Positions 23,431 through 31,951 of a stretch of DNA of 38,109 bases are shown here, in pieces. Source of the stretch: Alcanivorax sp. DG881 (GTDB lineage: Bacteria > Pseudomonadota > Gammaproteobacteria > Pseudomonadales > Alcanivoracaceae). The stretch covers positions 2,749,890-2,787,998 of the forward strand of contig NZ_DS989915.1 of assembly GCF_000155615.1 (NCBI RefSeq), in the 5' to 3' direction. The position numbers were made by a program, and so were the translations under genes. The first letter of the stretch is position 1; the number at the start of each line of letters is the position of its first letter. The notes below the pieces were generated by a model, which was not told where the DNA came from, did no database searches, and worked only from the letters and a program-made list of their open reading frames with translations.

Positions 23431-25560
23431 TCAGGCGTACAGGGCCGCAACGGCCCTGCTCCTTTGTCTGCTTTGCTTGAAGCGGATGACGGTCATGAGG
23501 CCGTGACCGGCCAATAGTCCCGCTGCCAACAATAGCCAGAGCACATTGAGGACCGCGTTGCCCGGATTATCGCGGTGACGGGTCAGGTCCAGGCTTAGCA
23601 CGGCGGTCCCCCCATCAACAACCTGATAATCGGTGACCATGCCCCGGAGCTTGAAGGGCTGCCCGGCGGCGTTGTCGATCATGGCAGTCATCGCGTCAAT
23701 GCTGGCCTGATAGGGCGAGGTGGTGTCGTCGGGCATCAGGGTGCTGGGCACAGGGCCTTGCACCAGCCGGATCTGCACGCCGCCTTGCTGGCTGTTGGTA
23801 ATGTCCCGGGCAATGTTGACGCCGCGTTCCATATCCAGCTCGTTGGCCAGCTGATTCAACCGCTGACGCAGGGCCTTGACGTGCGCTTCGCTGGTGATTG
23901 CGGTTACCGGGTCATCACTGCCTGCTTGCGTTTGTACGGCGTTTCTCAGTGAGGTCCATGTTTCCGGCTGGTGGTCGAGTGTGAAGATCAGCCGGGACAG
24001 CATGTGCCGGTGAATGCGCTCGCACTGGCTTTCGGCACTGCTGCTGGTGCCGCTTTGGCTACAGGCCGAATCCAGCGTGTCGATAAGCTCAGGCAGGTGC
24101 CTGAGCATGACCGGTTTGCCATTGCGGTAGGTGTCCCAGCCTTGCATCGTCGCCATCAAACTGAGGTAACCATCGGTGCGGGTTTGCAGCAGTGTCCGGT
24201 CACGCAGCTGGCGGATGATCTCCGGCTCTTCCAGGTGCTGTGACTGGGGTACGCTGCTGCCCCAGTGGATGCGTCTGCAGTCGAAGGTCGGGCGGTAACC
24301 GTCTGTGTTCAACGCGCATTGACCGCGCCCCTCGATACTCACCGGTGCGCCGATGGCGGGGGGCTGCTGGAGCACGGCGTCGGGAGTTTGCGGGGTGGTT
24401 TCCTGTGCGCCGCTGAGCAGCTGGCCGGTAAAGAGAAGATCGCGGGAGAGTTCGGTGAAGCTGGCAAGCGGGAACAGCAAGGCGGTGGCACCCACCAGAG
24501 CCAGGGTCAGGTGGCGCCCCCAGTACACAGGGGGGAAACGGCGAACTTCTTCGTCCAGCGACATCCGGTTGCCGTAACTGACGACACTGTAATCATCCAC
24601 GCGCACGGCCATTTCCTGATTCTGGCCGTCCTCATACTCGATGAAGGGGCGCCAGTGCTCGGGCAACACAAAGCCGATGCTTTCGTTGAGCGTGACGGAG
24701 ATCTGTACGTTGTTCTGTTCATCCACGGCCACCGGCGTCAGGCAAATCTGCCCGGAGACCTGATTCACTTTTTGCGGCTTGTCCGGCGACGGTTTACGGA
24801 AAAACCGGAACAGGGCGATGACAACGAACAGCAGGCCGGTGGCCAGAGAGATTGACCCGATGAGCGAGCTGTCGACCCCGATGGCAATGCCCAGGCAGAC
24901 AAAGGCCAGGATCCACAGAAAGGCGGGCAGCATGGCAAGGCCGCGCCCGCGCCGGGATGCGATTTCCGCGTCGGTTTCATCGCGCTGTTCGCGAATGCGC
25001 AGGGTGCCTGCAGGGTCGTCTTCGCGGGTTTGCTCGTCTTCCTCAACCACACGAGCCAGCTCACCGTGGTCGCCGCTTTCCCATTGTTGCTGTTTTTGCT
25101 CGCGGCGCTGGTTGCGTTCTTCGCCGCCGGCCAGGGTGAAATCATCATTGAGTGCAACGACGATGGCTTTTTTCTCGGCAAGCACGACCAGGGCATCATT
25201 GTGCTCGCGGAGAAAATATTCGGCGTCATAGGGCAGCAAGACTTCCACGCCGCCGATGGTGTCATGCCAGACGGTATTGCCATTGGTGGTCAGCCCGTGG
25301 CGCAGGTAAGGGCCGCTGAGGGCAAAAACCGCATTGCCGGTGAGTGTGCCCAGGGTCTTTTTCTCGGCCTCGGCGATGACCGCATCCACAAGGCGCAGCT
25401 CGGTCGGATCCAGGTTGCGTTGGGGCGTGCCTTCCTGGCGGAAGGTCGCGAGACTTTTCAGTGAGGATTTCTTGCGGCCCTGATAGACAATGACGCTGTA
25501 GAGCGTGGAGCCGAGCAGAAAGAGAATCAGCAGAATTTTCAGTATGGCAAGCGCTTCCAT
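23431..25560 (-). CDS. igaA: IgaA-family inner-membrane protein
   Basis: A 709-aa protein like enteric IgaA/YrfF (about 711 aa), the brake on the Rcs envelope-stress phosphorelay that acts through RcsD. Remembered IgaA lines up at several places: HGLTTNGNTVWHDTIGGVEV, HWRPFIEYEDGQ, MSLDEEVRRFPPVYW, VSIEGRGQC and FDCRRIHW. Five predicted TM segments (about 7-26, 209-228, 232-252, 350-368, 667-692) reproduce the enteric topology, with two cytoplasmic domains and a large periplasmic one. The four periplasmic Cys are kept (415, 428, 500, 513). No Rcs gene is in the window. Overall identity is low, so function may differ. It lies downstream of the reductase gene at 25676, past a strong hairpin. 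Confidence 0.85.
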   Translation of the reverse strand: MEALAILKILLILFLLGSTLYSVIVYQGRKKSSLKSLATFRQEGTPQRNLDPTELRLVDAVIAEAEKKTLGTLTGNAVFALSGPYLRHGLTTNGNTVWHDTIGGVEVLLPYDAEYFLREHNDALVVLAEKKAIVVALNDDFTLAGGEERNQRREQKQQQWESGDHGELARVVEEDEQTREDDPAGTLRIREQRDETDAEIASRRGRGLAMLPAFLWILAFVCLGIAIGVDSSLIGSISLATGLLFVVIALFRFFRKPSPDKPQKVNQVSGQICLTPVAVDEQNNVQISVTLNESIGFVLPEHWRPFIEYEDGQNQEMAVRVDDYSVVSYGNRMSLDEEVRRFPPVYWGRHLTLALVGATALLFPLASFTELSRDLLFTGQLLSGAQETTPQTPDAVLQQPPAIGAPVSIEGRGQCALNTDGYRPTFDCRRIHWGSSVPQSQHLEEPEIIRQLRDRTLLQTRTDGYLSLMATMQGWDTYRNGKPVMLRHLPELIDTLDSACSQSGTSSSAESQCERIHRHMLSRLIFTLDHQPETWTSLRNAVQTQAGSDDPVTAITSEAHVKALRQRLNQLANELDMERGVNIARDITNSQQGGVQIRLVQGPVPSTLMPDDTTSPYQASIDAMTAMIDNAAGQPFKLRGMVTDYQVVDGGTAVLSLDLTRHRDNPGNAVLNVLWLLLAAGLLAGHGLMTVIRFKQSRQRSRAVAALYA

Positions 25561-25630
25561 GGCAACCCCGTCCTGTTTGAAAAACGGGGAGAGTACGGAT
25601 TGCCGTTGAGGCTGGCATCCGTTGCCGCTG

Positions 25631-25668
25631 AAAATTGGCCCGGCCTGTGAACGAGGTCACAGGCCGGG
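25631..25668 (-). terminator. Terminator between the reductase and igaA-like genes
   Basis: A 12-bp perfect stem (CCCGGCCTGTGA / TCACAGGCCGGG, 25639-25668) lies directly after the minus-strand stop at 25676; on that strand a short AATTTT follows. It probably separates the two transcripts. Confidence 0.72.
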
Positions 25669-25675
25669 AGAGGGC

Positions 25676-26905
25676 TTAATCGATCACGGTAAAGGTCATG
25701 CCGGCGTTTTCCTGCAGTCGTTTCAGTAACGGCTCGCCGAGCAGGGAGGCGGTGGTCCAGAAGCCGCCGGGGGCGTCTTCCACCACATCCTGTGCCAGAC
25801 AGGCCGCCGCCTGGCCCAGCAGCTTGGCGGTGGAGCCGTAACCGGGGTCGGCATCACCGGTGACTTTCACTTTCAGGGTTTCCTTATTGTCGGTGTGGCC
25901 GACAAAGCGGATGTCGTAGAAGCCGGCTTTCTGCGCTTCCGGGCTCGGGCCTTCGCCGGGCTGTGGCACCACGAATTTGTTCAGCGCCCAGCGGGTGGGC
26001 TTGATCGCCGCAGCGGCAAAGAACAGGCCGGTGCCGGCACCGATACCCAGTGCTTTCATGCGCCCGCCCATACCATCACCGGTGAGCATGGCTTCGTTAT
26101 AGGTGAAGTGGTCGGTGTAGGCCTGGCCGGTCAAGGCGTTGGAGCGATGGACAACACGGCTGTTGATGGCATCCATCACGAAGGGGCCAACCCAGGCGTT
26201 GAAGTCGTCATCGTAACTGGCAAGGCCAATGCTGGTCTGGCGGCTCTTGAAGCCGTGATCCGGCGGGCAAAGCAGGTAAGGGTTGGCGAGCTTCTTGCGC
26301 AATGCCGGGTCTTTGCCGGCTTCTTCTGCAATATTCATCATGCTGGCCACGGTGCCGCCGGAAACGCCACCCTTGGCCACTTTGACGCGCATGCGCACAG
26401 TGCTGGCCGGCGCGTTGAAGCGGGCCTGGGCTTGCTGCTGGAGAAAGTAGACGCCCATGTCGGAGGGAATGGAGTCAAAGCCGCAGCAATGCACGATGCG
26501 TGCGCCGTTCTTCTTGGCGGTAGCTTCGTATTGCTCAAGCATGTCGGCAATCCACTGGGCTTCACCGGTGAGATCGCAGTAATCCGTGCCGCTGTTAACG
26601 CAGGCCTTGATCATCGGTTCGCCATACAGCGCGTAAGGCCCCACCGTTGAAACCACCACGCGGGTCTGGGCGCACAGGGCATCCAGACTGTCGGCGTCGT
26701 TGGCATTGGCGGTGATCAGGGGCAGGGCGCTGGCGGCGTCGCCCAGTGAGGCTTTGACTTGCTCCAGTTTATCCTGGGAGCGCCCGGCGGCGGCCCACTT
26801 TAATTCACCATCGGTCCCGTAGGTGTCAAAGAGGTACTGGCAGAGAATCTGGCCAACGAAACTGGTGGCACCGAAAACCACCACATCAAATTGTGAATCG
26901 CTCAT
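25676..26905 (-). CDS. Saccharopine-dehydrogenase-like / trans-acting enoyl reductase family protein
   Basis: A 409-aa oxidoreductase. The N-terminus is a Rossmann fold: VVVFGATSFVGQILCQYL, then AAAGRSQDKLEQVK, VVVSTVGPYALYGEP and YCDLTGEAQWIADML, as in saccharopine-dehydrogenase-like proteins and in the mycobacterial trans-acting enoyl reductase. A second conserved stretch, RIVHCCGFDSIPSDMG, is also typical. It is not a true lysine-pathway enzyme; a role in reducing lipid intermediates is possible given the alkane and wax-ester metabolism of such organisms, but that is inference. GGAG precedes the ATG. The gene is monocistronic or upstream of the igaA-like gene. Confidence 0.85.
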   Translation of the reverse strand: MSDSQFDVVVFGATSFVGQILCQYLFDTYGTDGELKWAAAGRSQDKLEQVKASLGDAASALPLITANANDADSLDALCAQTRVVVSTVGPYALYGEPMIKACVNSGTDYCDLTGEAQWIADMLEQYEATAKKNGARIVHCCGFDSIPSDMGVYFLQQQAQARFNAPASTVRMRVKVAKGGVSGGTVASMMNIAEEAGKDPALRKKLANPYLLCPPDHGFKSRQTSIGLASYDDDFNAWVGPFVMDAINSRVVHRSNALTGQAYTDHFTYNEAMLTGDGMGGRMKALGIGAGTGLFFAAAAIKPTRWALNKFVVPQPGEGPSPEAQKAGFYDIRFVGHTDNKETLKVKVTGDADPGYGSTAKLLGQAAACLAQDVVEDAPGGFWTTASLLGEPLLKRLQENAGMTFTVID

Positions 26906-27029
26906 GGAGACTCCTTGAAGAATCAGCGAAATGGATCAGCGCAATGGAAAGTCTGACTGTGTCCGTATCCTAAGCTATTGGGGGGCGAATACGTAACCGG
27001 TGAGATTGGTCGTGTGCAGGGGTAAAAAG

Positions 27030-27079
27030 GTAGGGAGCCGCTGAATACCCCCTTGCGTATTCGGCGTAGCCTGAAGCGT
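27030..27079. repeat. Single copy of the MITE-like terminal sequence
   Basis: From 27031 the sequence matches the outward-read right end of the 23138-23421 element (with its TAG flank) at about 42 of 49 positions by eye, then diverges. No partner end was found nearby, so it is a truncated or decayed copy. Confidence 0.7.
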
Positions 27080-27495
27080 GACCTCAGGCCGCCGGCGCCG
27101 AGCGTTTGGTCACGTGTGGGGGGATTCGCGGTAAGCCAAAAAAGGTTCATCGCGGAATTGAGTGATCAGCCGGCTTCAGAACTTGTCTCATTATCCCGCC
27201 TTGGCCGACGCTGGACGCCGGATGCCCGACGACGGACGCTTGCATTCAAAACCTGAAAATCTTGCCCTCCATACTCTCTGTGCAAAGAGCATTACCCGAT
27301 TATTGCCATCAATGATGGCCCTGACAATTCCTCAAAATACCTCTCAAAAGAGAGGCCGGAATAACGATAGCCTCTCAGGCTATGGAGGTTTACGTCAGGC
27401 AGCCGCCGTCGAGCGTTTGGCAAAGTGCCGGGTATTCGGGATAAACCGGGCAGATGGCGAGAAGCGTGTTATTCACTCTAATCCGCGATGAACCT

Positions 27496-27536
27496 AAAAA
27501 AAGCCCTCCGGCTACAGGGGGGGAGTTGCCGGAGGG
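27496..27536 (-). terminator. Terminator of the alkB-rubredoxin gene
   Basis: On the minus strand, CCCTCCGGC and GCCGGAGGG (9 bp) flank a 15-nt loop and are followed by CTTTTTTT. It starts 7 bp after the stop codon. Confidence 0.9.
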
Positions 27537-27542
27537 AGTCCG

Positions 27543-28964
27543 TCAGTGTTGCTTGAGGACGAAATCGATTTTTTCTCGCACGGCACAGTCCGGGCAGGGC
27601 CAGTCATCAGGGATTTGTAACCAGCGGGTGCCAGCCGGGAACCCTTCTTTTTCATCGCCATGGCGTTCGTCATAGGTGTAGCTACAGTTGGGGCATTGAA
27701 ACTGGTGGGTGGTTTCTATTTCCTGTTCCGCTTGCCGTGCCGCCTCAATGTCGCTCTGTTGGACGTCCGGTTCAGAATCCGCGCTACGATAACTCACCAC
27801 TGGGCGTTGCCATTTCTCCAGTAGCGCCTCGCGCTTTCCTGGCTGCAAGTTGGCCTGTGTCAGGTCGCCCTTGTAATGCTCAACCACCAATGGGTCCATC
27901 TTCTGGTACCAAACAAAAGGCAGGTAAGCAGGGACCAGCATGGAGGCATAGCCAGAGGGTAATTGCGGGCTGTCATCGAAATGGCGCAGGGCCTGGAAGC
28001 GCCGTGTCGGATTGGCGTGGTGATCGGAATGACGCTGCAGCTGATACAGGAAAAGGTTGGTGACAATGTGATTGCTGTTCCAGGAATGCCGGGGCTCGCA
28101 ACGTTCGTAACGCCCGTCGGCTTTTTTCTGGCGTCGCAAGCCGTAATGTTCCATGTAGTTGATGACTTCCAGCAGGGAAGCACCATAAAAAGCCTGCAAC
28201 AGCAGAAAGGGCAAAACGATCCAGCCCAGCCACAACGTCAGCAGGCCGAAAAGCCCCACAGTCATCAACCAGCCCTGCAGGTTTTCATTGTTCAGGGACC
28301 AGCGCGGCTGGTCACAGCGTTGCAGGCGTTGCGCCTCAATCTGCCAGGCGGATCGCACGCTGCCGATCATGGTGCGTGGTAAAAACGCCCAGAAGGATTC
28401 CCCCATGCGTGAGCTGGCGGGATCGTCGGGTGTCGCCACATTTTTGTGGTGCCCTTTGTTGTGCTCCACAAAAAAATGCCCGTAGGCCACCGGTGCCAAC
28501 GTCACCTTGGCCAGCCAGCGTTCGGCTCGGGTTTTTTTGTGGCCCAGTTCGTGGGCGGTATTGATGGCAATGCCATTCACCGCCCCCACGCTGAACACCA
28601 GACCGACCAGCCCCCACAGGGGCACATTGCCGCTGGCTACCAGCCAGGCGCCAAGCACGGTAGCCAGGTACTGGGTGGGGATATAGGCATAGACGATGAG
28701 CCGGTAATAGGTGTCCCCTTCCAGTTGGGACACGGCGGATTCCGGTGGGTTGTTGTTGTCGGTACCGACAACCCAGTCGGCAAGGGGGATCAGTACATAG
28801 ATCAATACCGGCCCGCCCCAGAGCAACCCCGGCCAGGACCAGAGGAACATGTAAATGAGAAGAAACGAAACAGCAAGCACCGGAATGGCGGGACTCAGTA
28901 ACCAAAGGTAACGTTTCCCGTCGTGCCAGCTTGACAGTGTAGCGGTGTGCTCGGGTGCTGCCAT
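27543..28964 (-). CDS. alkB: Alkane 1-monooxygenase with fused C-terminal rubredoxin
   Basis: A 473-aa integral-membrane diiron hydroxylase that oxidises n-alkanes at the terminal carbon. Residues 1-390 are AlkB with six expected TM helices and all His boxes: HELGHK (138-143), EHNKGHH (167-173), NYMEHYGL (269-276) and LQRHSDHH (309-316). After a linker, residues 424-468 form a rubredoxin domain with both iron-binding pairs, CPNC and CPDC, and the GDEKEGFPAGTRW core; the usual Gly after each Cys pair is Ser and Ala. Residue 55 is Ile where the Pseudomonas GPo1 enzyme has the chain-length gate Trp55. The fusion supplies the electron carrier in cis; a rubredoxin reductase must lie elsewhere. Divergent from almA. 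Confidence 0.96.
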   Translation of the reverse strand: MAAPEHTATLSSWHDGKRYLWLLSPAIPVLAVSFLLIYMFLWSWPGLLWGGPVLIYVLIPLADWVVGTDNNNPPESAVSQLEGDTYYRLIVYAYIPTQYLATVLGAWLVASGNVPLWGLVGLVFSVGAVNGIAINTAHELGHKKTRAERWLAKVTLAPVAYGHFFVEHNKGHHKNVATPDDPASSRMGESFWAFLPRTMIGSVRSAWQIEAQRLQRCDQPRWSLNNENLQGWLMTVGLFGLLTLWLGWIVLPFLLLQAFYGASLLEVINYMEHYGLRRQKKADGRYERCEPRHSWNSNHIVTNLFLYQLQRHSDHHANPTRRFQALRHFDDSPQLPSGYASMLVPAYLPFVWYQKMDPLVVEHYKGDLTQANLQPGKREALLEKWQRPVVSYRSADSEPDVQQSDIEAARQAEQEIETTHQFQCPNCSYTYDERHGDEKEGFPAGTRWLQIPDDWPCPDCAVREKIDFVLKQH

Positions 28965-29238
28965 GGTGCCACCTTTTATTCTGCTTCTCGTTTCACGCTA
29001 TACCTATGGCCATATGAGGCCAAGCATTGCTTTGTATTAACTTGGAAACGAGGCGACAGGCCTTGATTTTGAAAAGAAAAAGGTAGAAGCAAGGAATTGC
29101 ATTTGAATACTGATTTTCGGGAAAACAGCGGGTGACGGTGGAGAGAAAAAGGCGGTTGCCTGACTACTGAAGCGGTGAGAAGGTAAACAGGTGGCTGTAG
29201 CTGATACGTTGCGTTGATTTCAACAGGGAGAGCATTTC

Positions 29239-30720
29239 ATGGCGAACCAAAAAGAAATTAACAATACCCGCAATGATCTTGATGTGCTGATTATTGGTGC
29301 GGGGCTGTCCGGTATTGGCGCTGCCTGCCACCTGAGCAAGGACTGCCCGGATCAACGTTTCGCGATTCTTGAGCGCCGCCAGGCAATGGGGGGTACCTGG
29401 GATTTATTTCGCTACCCGGGGATTCGCTCGGATTCCGACATGTTCAGTTTTGGTTACGGTTTTCGCCCCTGGAATGAGTTGAAGGTGCTGGCGGATGGGC
29501 CGGCCATCCGTAACTATATCTGTGAAACCGCTGAGGAGTTTGGGGTAACGGAACACATTCGTTATGGCCTGAAAACCACTGCCGCCGACTGGTCGGACAG
29601 CGAGCAACGCTGGACCGTAACCGTGCTGCGGGAAGAAACCGGTGAGACGCAAACCTTTACCGCCCGCTTTCTCATGGGGTGTACCGGCTATTACAATTAC
29701 GACAAGGGCTATTTGCCTGATTTTCCGGGTATGGATCGCTTCAAGGGACGCTGTGTTCACCCCCAGCAATGGCCGGAGGATCTTGATTACAAGGACAAGA
29801 AAGTGGTGGTAATCGGCAGTGGTGCCACTGCCGTCACACTGGTTCCCTCCATGGCGGAAGAGACGGCTCATATCACCATGCTGCAGCGTTCCCCTTCCTA
29901 TATTTTTTCCATTCCCGGCCATGACAAATTATCCGAAATGCTGGATACGGTGCTGCCGTCAGACTGGGTGTTTGGCATGGCCCGGTGGCGCAATATCAAG
30001 CTGCAGCGCCTGATTTATAAAGCGTCAAAAAAGTATCCGAATTTCATGCGCAAACTGCTGCTGTCCAATGTCAAAAGGCATGTGGGCGATGGCGTGGACA
30101 TGGCCCATTTCAGTCCTTCATACATGCCCTGGGATGAGCGCCTGTGTGCGGTGCCGGATGCGGACCTGTTCAAGGACCTGCGCGACGGCAAGGCGTCCGT
30201 GGTGACCGACCACATTGAAACGTTTACGGAAAACGGCATCTTGCTGAAATCCGGCCGGGAGCTGGAAGCGGATATCATCATTACCGCCACCGGCTTGAAC
30301 CTGCAGGTGCTTGGCGGCATGCAATTGTCACTGAACGGCGAGCCACTGGATGTGAGTGAGCGCATGACCTACAAGGGTGTGCTGATGGAAGGGGTGCCCA
30401 ATATGGCGTGGGTGTTCGGGTATACCAATGCGTCCTGGACACTGAAAGCCGATATCGCTGCCGCCTATGTCTGCCGGTTGCTGAATTACCTGAAAGAAAA
30501 CCGGCTTTCTGTTGCCATGCCTCGGGCCGAATGCGCCCAGCCGCAACAGGACCATTCCATTATGGATGCGCTGGGGTCTGGTTATGTGCAGCGCTCGAGC
30601 CATCTGCTTCCCCGTCAGGGCCAGGGGCATCCCTGGAGAGTCACCAACCACTATGCCCATGATTCTCACATGTTGCTGGAGGAGCCGGTGGAAGATGGTT
30701 TTCTGGCGTTTTCACGGTAA
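29239..30720 (+). CDS. almA: Flavin monooxygenase, AlmA-like (long-chain alkane)
   Basis: A 493-aa FAD- and NADPH-binding monooxygenase. Seen are the FAD site LIIGAGLSGIGAACHL, then GGTWDLFRYPGIRSDSDM, the Baeyer-Villiger-type fingerprint FKGRCVHPQQWPED, the NADPH site VVIGSGATAVTLVPSM and ATGLNLQVLGGM. It aligns along its length with the Acinetobacter AlmA sequence as I remember it (GCTGYYNYDKGY, PSYMPWDERLCAVPDADLF), an enzyme needed for growth on alkanes above about C32. The fingerprint alone would also fit a ketone-oxidising enzyme. The ATG follows CAGGGAGAG. It diverges from the alkB-rubredoxin gene over 274 bp, and no dedicated regulator is beside it. Confidence 0.9.
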   Translation: MANQKEINNTRNDLDVLIIGAGLSGIGAACHLSKDCPDQRFAILERRQAMGGTWDLFRYPGIRSDSDMFSFGYGFRPWNELKVLADGPAIRNYICETAEEFGVTEHIRYGLKTTAADWSDSEQRWTVTVLREETGETQTFTARFLMGCTGYYNYDKGYLPDFPGMDRFKGRCVHPQQWPEDLDYKDKKVVVIGSGATAVTLVPSMAEETAHITMLQRSPSYIFSIPGHDKLSEMLDTVLPSDWVFGMARWRNIKLQRLIYKASKKYPNFMRKLLLSNVKRHVGDGVDMAHFSPSYMPWDERLCAVPDADLFKDLRDGKASVVTDHIETFTENGILLKSGRELEADIIITATGLNLQVLGGMQLSLNGEPLDVSERMTYKGVLMEGVPNMAWVFGYTNASWTLKADIAAAYVCRLLNYLKENRLSVAMPRAECAQPQQDHSIMDALGSGYVQRSSHLLPRQGQGHPWRVTNHYAHDSHMLLEEPVEDGFLAFSR

Positions 30721-30772
30721 CCGGAGGATCTGGCAGCTCCGCCGCATTCGTTGATGTGTCGGTTTCAGCGCC

Positions 30773-30799
30773 GGCCTGACCGTTCAGCCCTGTCAGGCC
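30773..30799. terminator. Hairpin between the convergent almA and ychJ-like genes
   Basis: GGCCTGAC and GTCAGGCC, an 8-bp perfect inverted repeat with an 11-nt loop, lie between two convergent genes. There is no clear T-run, so a terminator role is only likely from position. Confidence 0.45.
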
Positions 30800-30824
30800 A
30801 CCGGGTGCCAAAGAGCGGTATGTT

Positions 30825-31265
30825 TTAACCGCAACATTTCTTGAATTTCTTGCCGCTGCCACAGGGGCAGGGATCATTTCTGCCGGGCTTTAAGGCTGTC
30901 ACCGAGGGTGTGCCGTCCAGGTAATACCAGTGGCCGTTTTCCTTCACAAACCGCGAGCGTTCTTCCAGTACGGCCAGGCCCTGGCGGTCCTTGCTGGTGG
31001 CGCGAAAGTGTACCCAGCCGGTATCACCGTCTTCGTCACTGGCGATGATCTCCAGCGCCAGCCACTGCTGGCCGTCATCCTGATCCAGCCCGGCGGGGCG
31101 TTGGCTCAGGTGCCAGCTCTGTGCAATGTAATCGGTATTTTTTAAGGCAAAGGCGCAAAAGCGCGAGCGCATCAGCGCTTCCGGTGAAGCGGCTGGCTTG
31201 CCCTGATGCAGGGGTTGGCAGCAGTGGGCGTAATCAAGGCCGGACTGGCAGGGGCAGGCAGTCAT
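30825..31265 (-). CDS. ychJ: YchJ-family protein with two SEC-C zinc motifs
   Basis: A 146-aa protein of the UPF0225/YchJ family. It has a Cys-rich motif at each end: [13 protein letters not shown] at the start and [18 protein letters not shown] at the end, the SEC-C metal-binding motif also found in SecA. Between them is the NTF2-like middle ([29 protein letters not shown]). Length is near E. coli YchJ (about 152). Its role is unknown. It begins 21 bp after the stop of the TetR gene in the same direction, so the two probably form an operon. Confidence 0.93.
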   Translation of the reverse strand: MTACPCQSGLDYAHCCQPLHQGKPAASPEALMRSRFCAFALKNTDYIAQSWHLSQRPAGLDQDDGQQWLALEIIASDEDGDTGWVHFRATSKDRQGLAVLEERSRFVKENGHWYYLDGTPSVTALKPGRNDPCPCGSGKKFKKCCG

Positions 31266-31286
31266 GGGGTGTCTCCGCGGAAGCGA

Positions 31287-31859
31287 TCAACAAAAGCGAT
31301 CAAACAGGGCCAGCAGGTCCTGGCGTCGTTGGGGCAAATTCTCTCCCCTTGGGTCATTCAGTACCAGTGCATTCATGGCGCCGTTGAGTAGCTCCGCCAG
31401 CCCTTCGGCGCTACCAGCAAAGTGCAGGGCGCCTTCCGCCATGGCTTCGCGAATGCCTTCGCGCAACAACGGGAAACTGTAGCGCTCATCCAGGGCCCGC
31501 CAACGTTGCTGACCCAGTACCGAGGGGGCTTCGACCACCAGGATGCGGCGCACATTGTCCCGGGCCATAAAATCCACCCAGGCCAGGCTGCCGGCCTTGA
31601 GGGTGGCCAGGCTGCCGCGTTGGCCGTCCACGGCTTTCTCAATGGCGGCCATGGCCTCCTGGCTGAGCAGGTCACAGACCGCTTCGAAAAGCTCCGCCTT
31701 GTTACGGAAATGGTGATACATGGCGCCCCGGGTGACGCCGGCGCCGGACAGGATGGTCTCGGTGCTGGTGTCGGCATAGCCCTGTTCGGCAAACAGGTGG
31801 CGGGCGGCATTGATCAGGCAGCCGCGGGTCTGGGCGCGGCGCTGTGCATTGGTGGCCAT
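31287..31859 (-). CDS. TetR-family transcriptional repressor
   Basis: A 190-aa regulator. The N-terminal helix-turn-helix is classic: RGCLINAARHLFAEQGYADT, then TETILSGAGVTRGAMYHHFRNKAELF. The C-terminal ligand domain resembles the AcrR/TetR_C group. AGAGGAAAA precedes the ATG. It is divergent from a VOC-family gene 92 bp away, and the gap contains two copies of a 15-bp palindromic site, so self- and neighbour repression is expected. Downstream lies the ychJ-like gene. The ligand is unknown. Confidence 0.94.
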   Translation of the reverse strand: MATNAQRRAQTRGCLINAARHLFAEQGYADTSTETILSGAGVTRGAMYHHFRNKAELFEAVCDLLSQEAMAAIEKAVDGQRGSLATLKAGSLAWVDFMARDNVRRILVVEAPSVLGQQRWRALDERYSFPLLREGIREAMAEGALHFAGSAEGLAELLNGAMNALVLNDPRGENLPQRRQDLLALFDRFC

Positions 31860-31875
31860 GGTTTTCCTCTTTTGG

Positions 31876-31930
31876 TTGACAAACAGACTAACAGTTTGTT
31901 TTTATTTTCTCAAAGCAGACTATCTGTCTG
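31876..31930 (+). promoter_or_regulatory. Promoter with two TetR-type operators
   Basis: CAGACTAACAGTTTG (31884-31898) and CAGACTATCTGTCTG (31916-31930) match at 12 of 15 positions; the second is an inverted repeat CAGAC-N5-GTCTG. The first lies between a -35 TTGACA (31876-31881) and a -10-like TTTTAT (31900-31905). Centres are 32 bp apart, about three DNA turns. Both are plausible binding sites for the adjacent TetR protein. Confidence 0.72.
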
Positions 31931-31951
31931 TTTTTAACAAGGAGGTATCAA

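Larger units (their letters stand above)
26906..27542. other. 637-bp gene-free stretch with repeat remnants
   Basis: No coding frame convinces here. It contains a lone MITE end (27030-27079), two imperfect direct copies of a GCCGCCG...GAGCGTTTGG segment (27083-27108 and 27394-27420), small hairpins CCTCTC-AAAA-GAGAGG (27340-27355) and ATAGCC-TCTCA-GGCTAT (27367-27383), and the terminator of the alkB gene. It looks like a scarred insertion zone. Confidence 0.5.

Noticed and set aside
24265-24855. 196-codon plus-strand frame over the igaA-like gene
   Set aside because: Antisense to a protein with conserved topology and Cys; no ribosome site and no family pattern.
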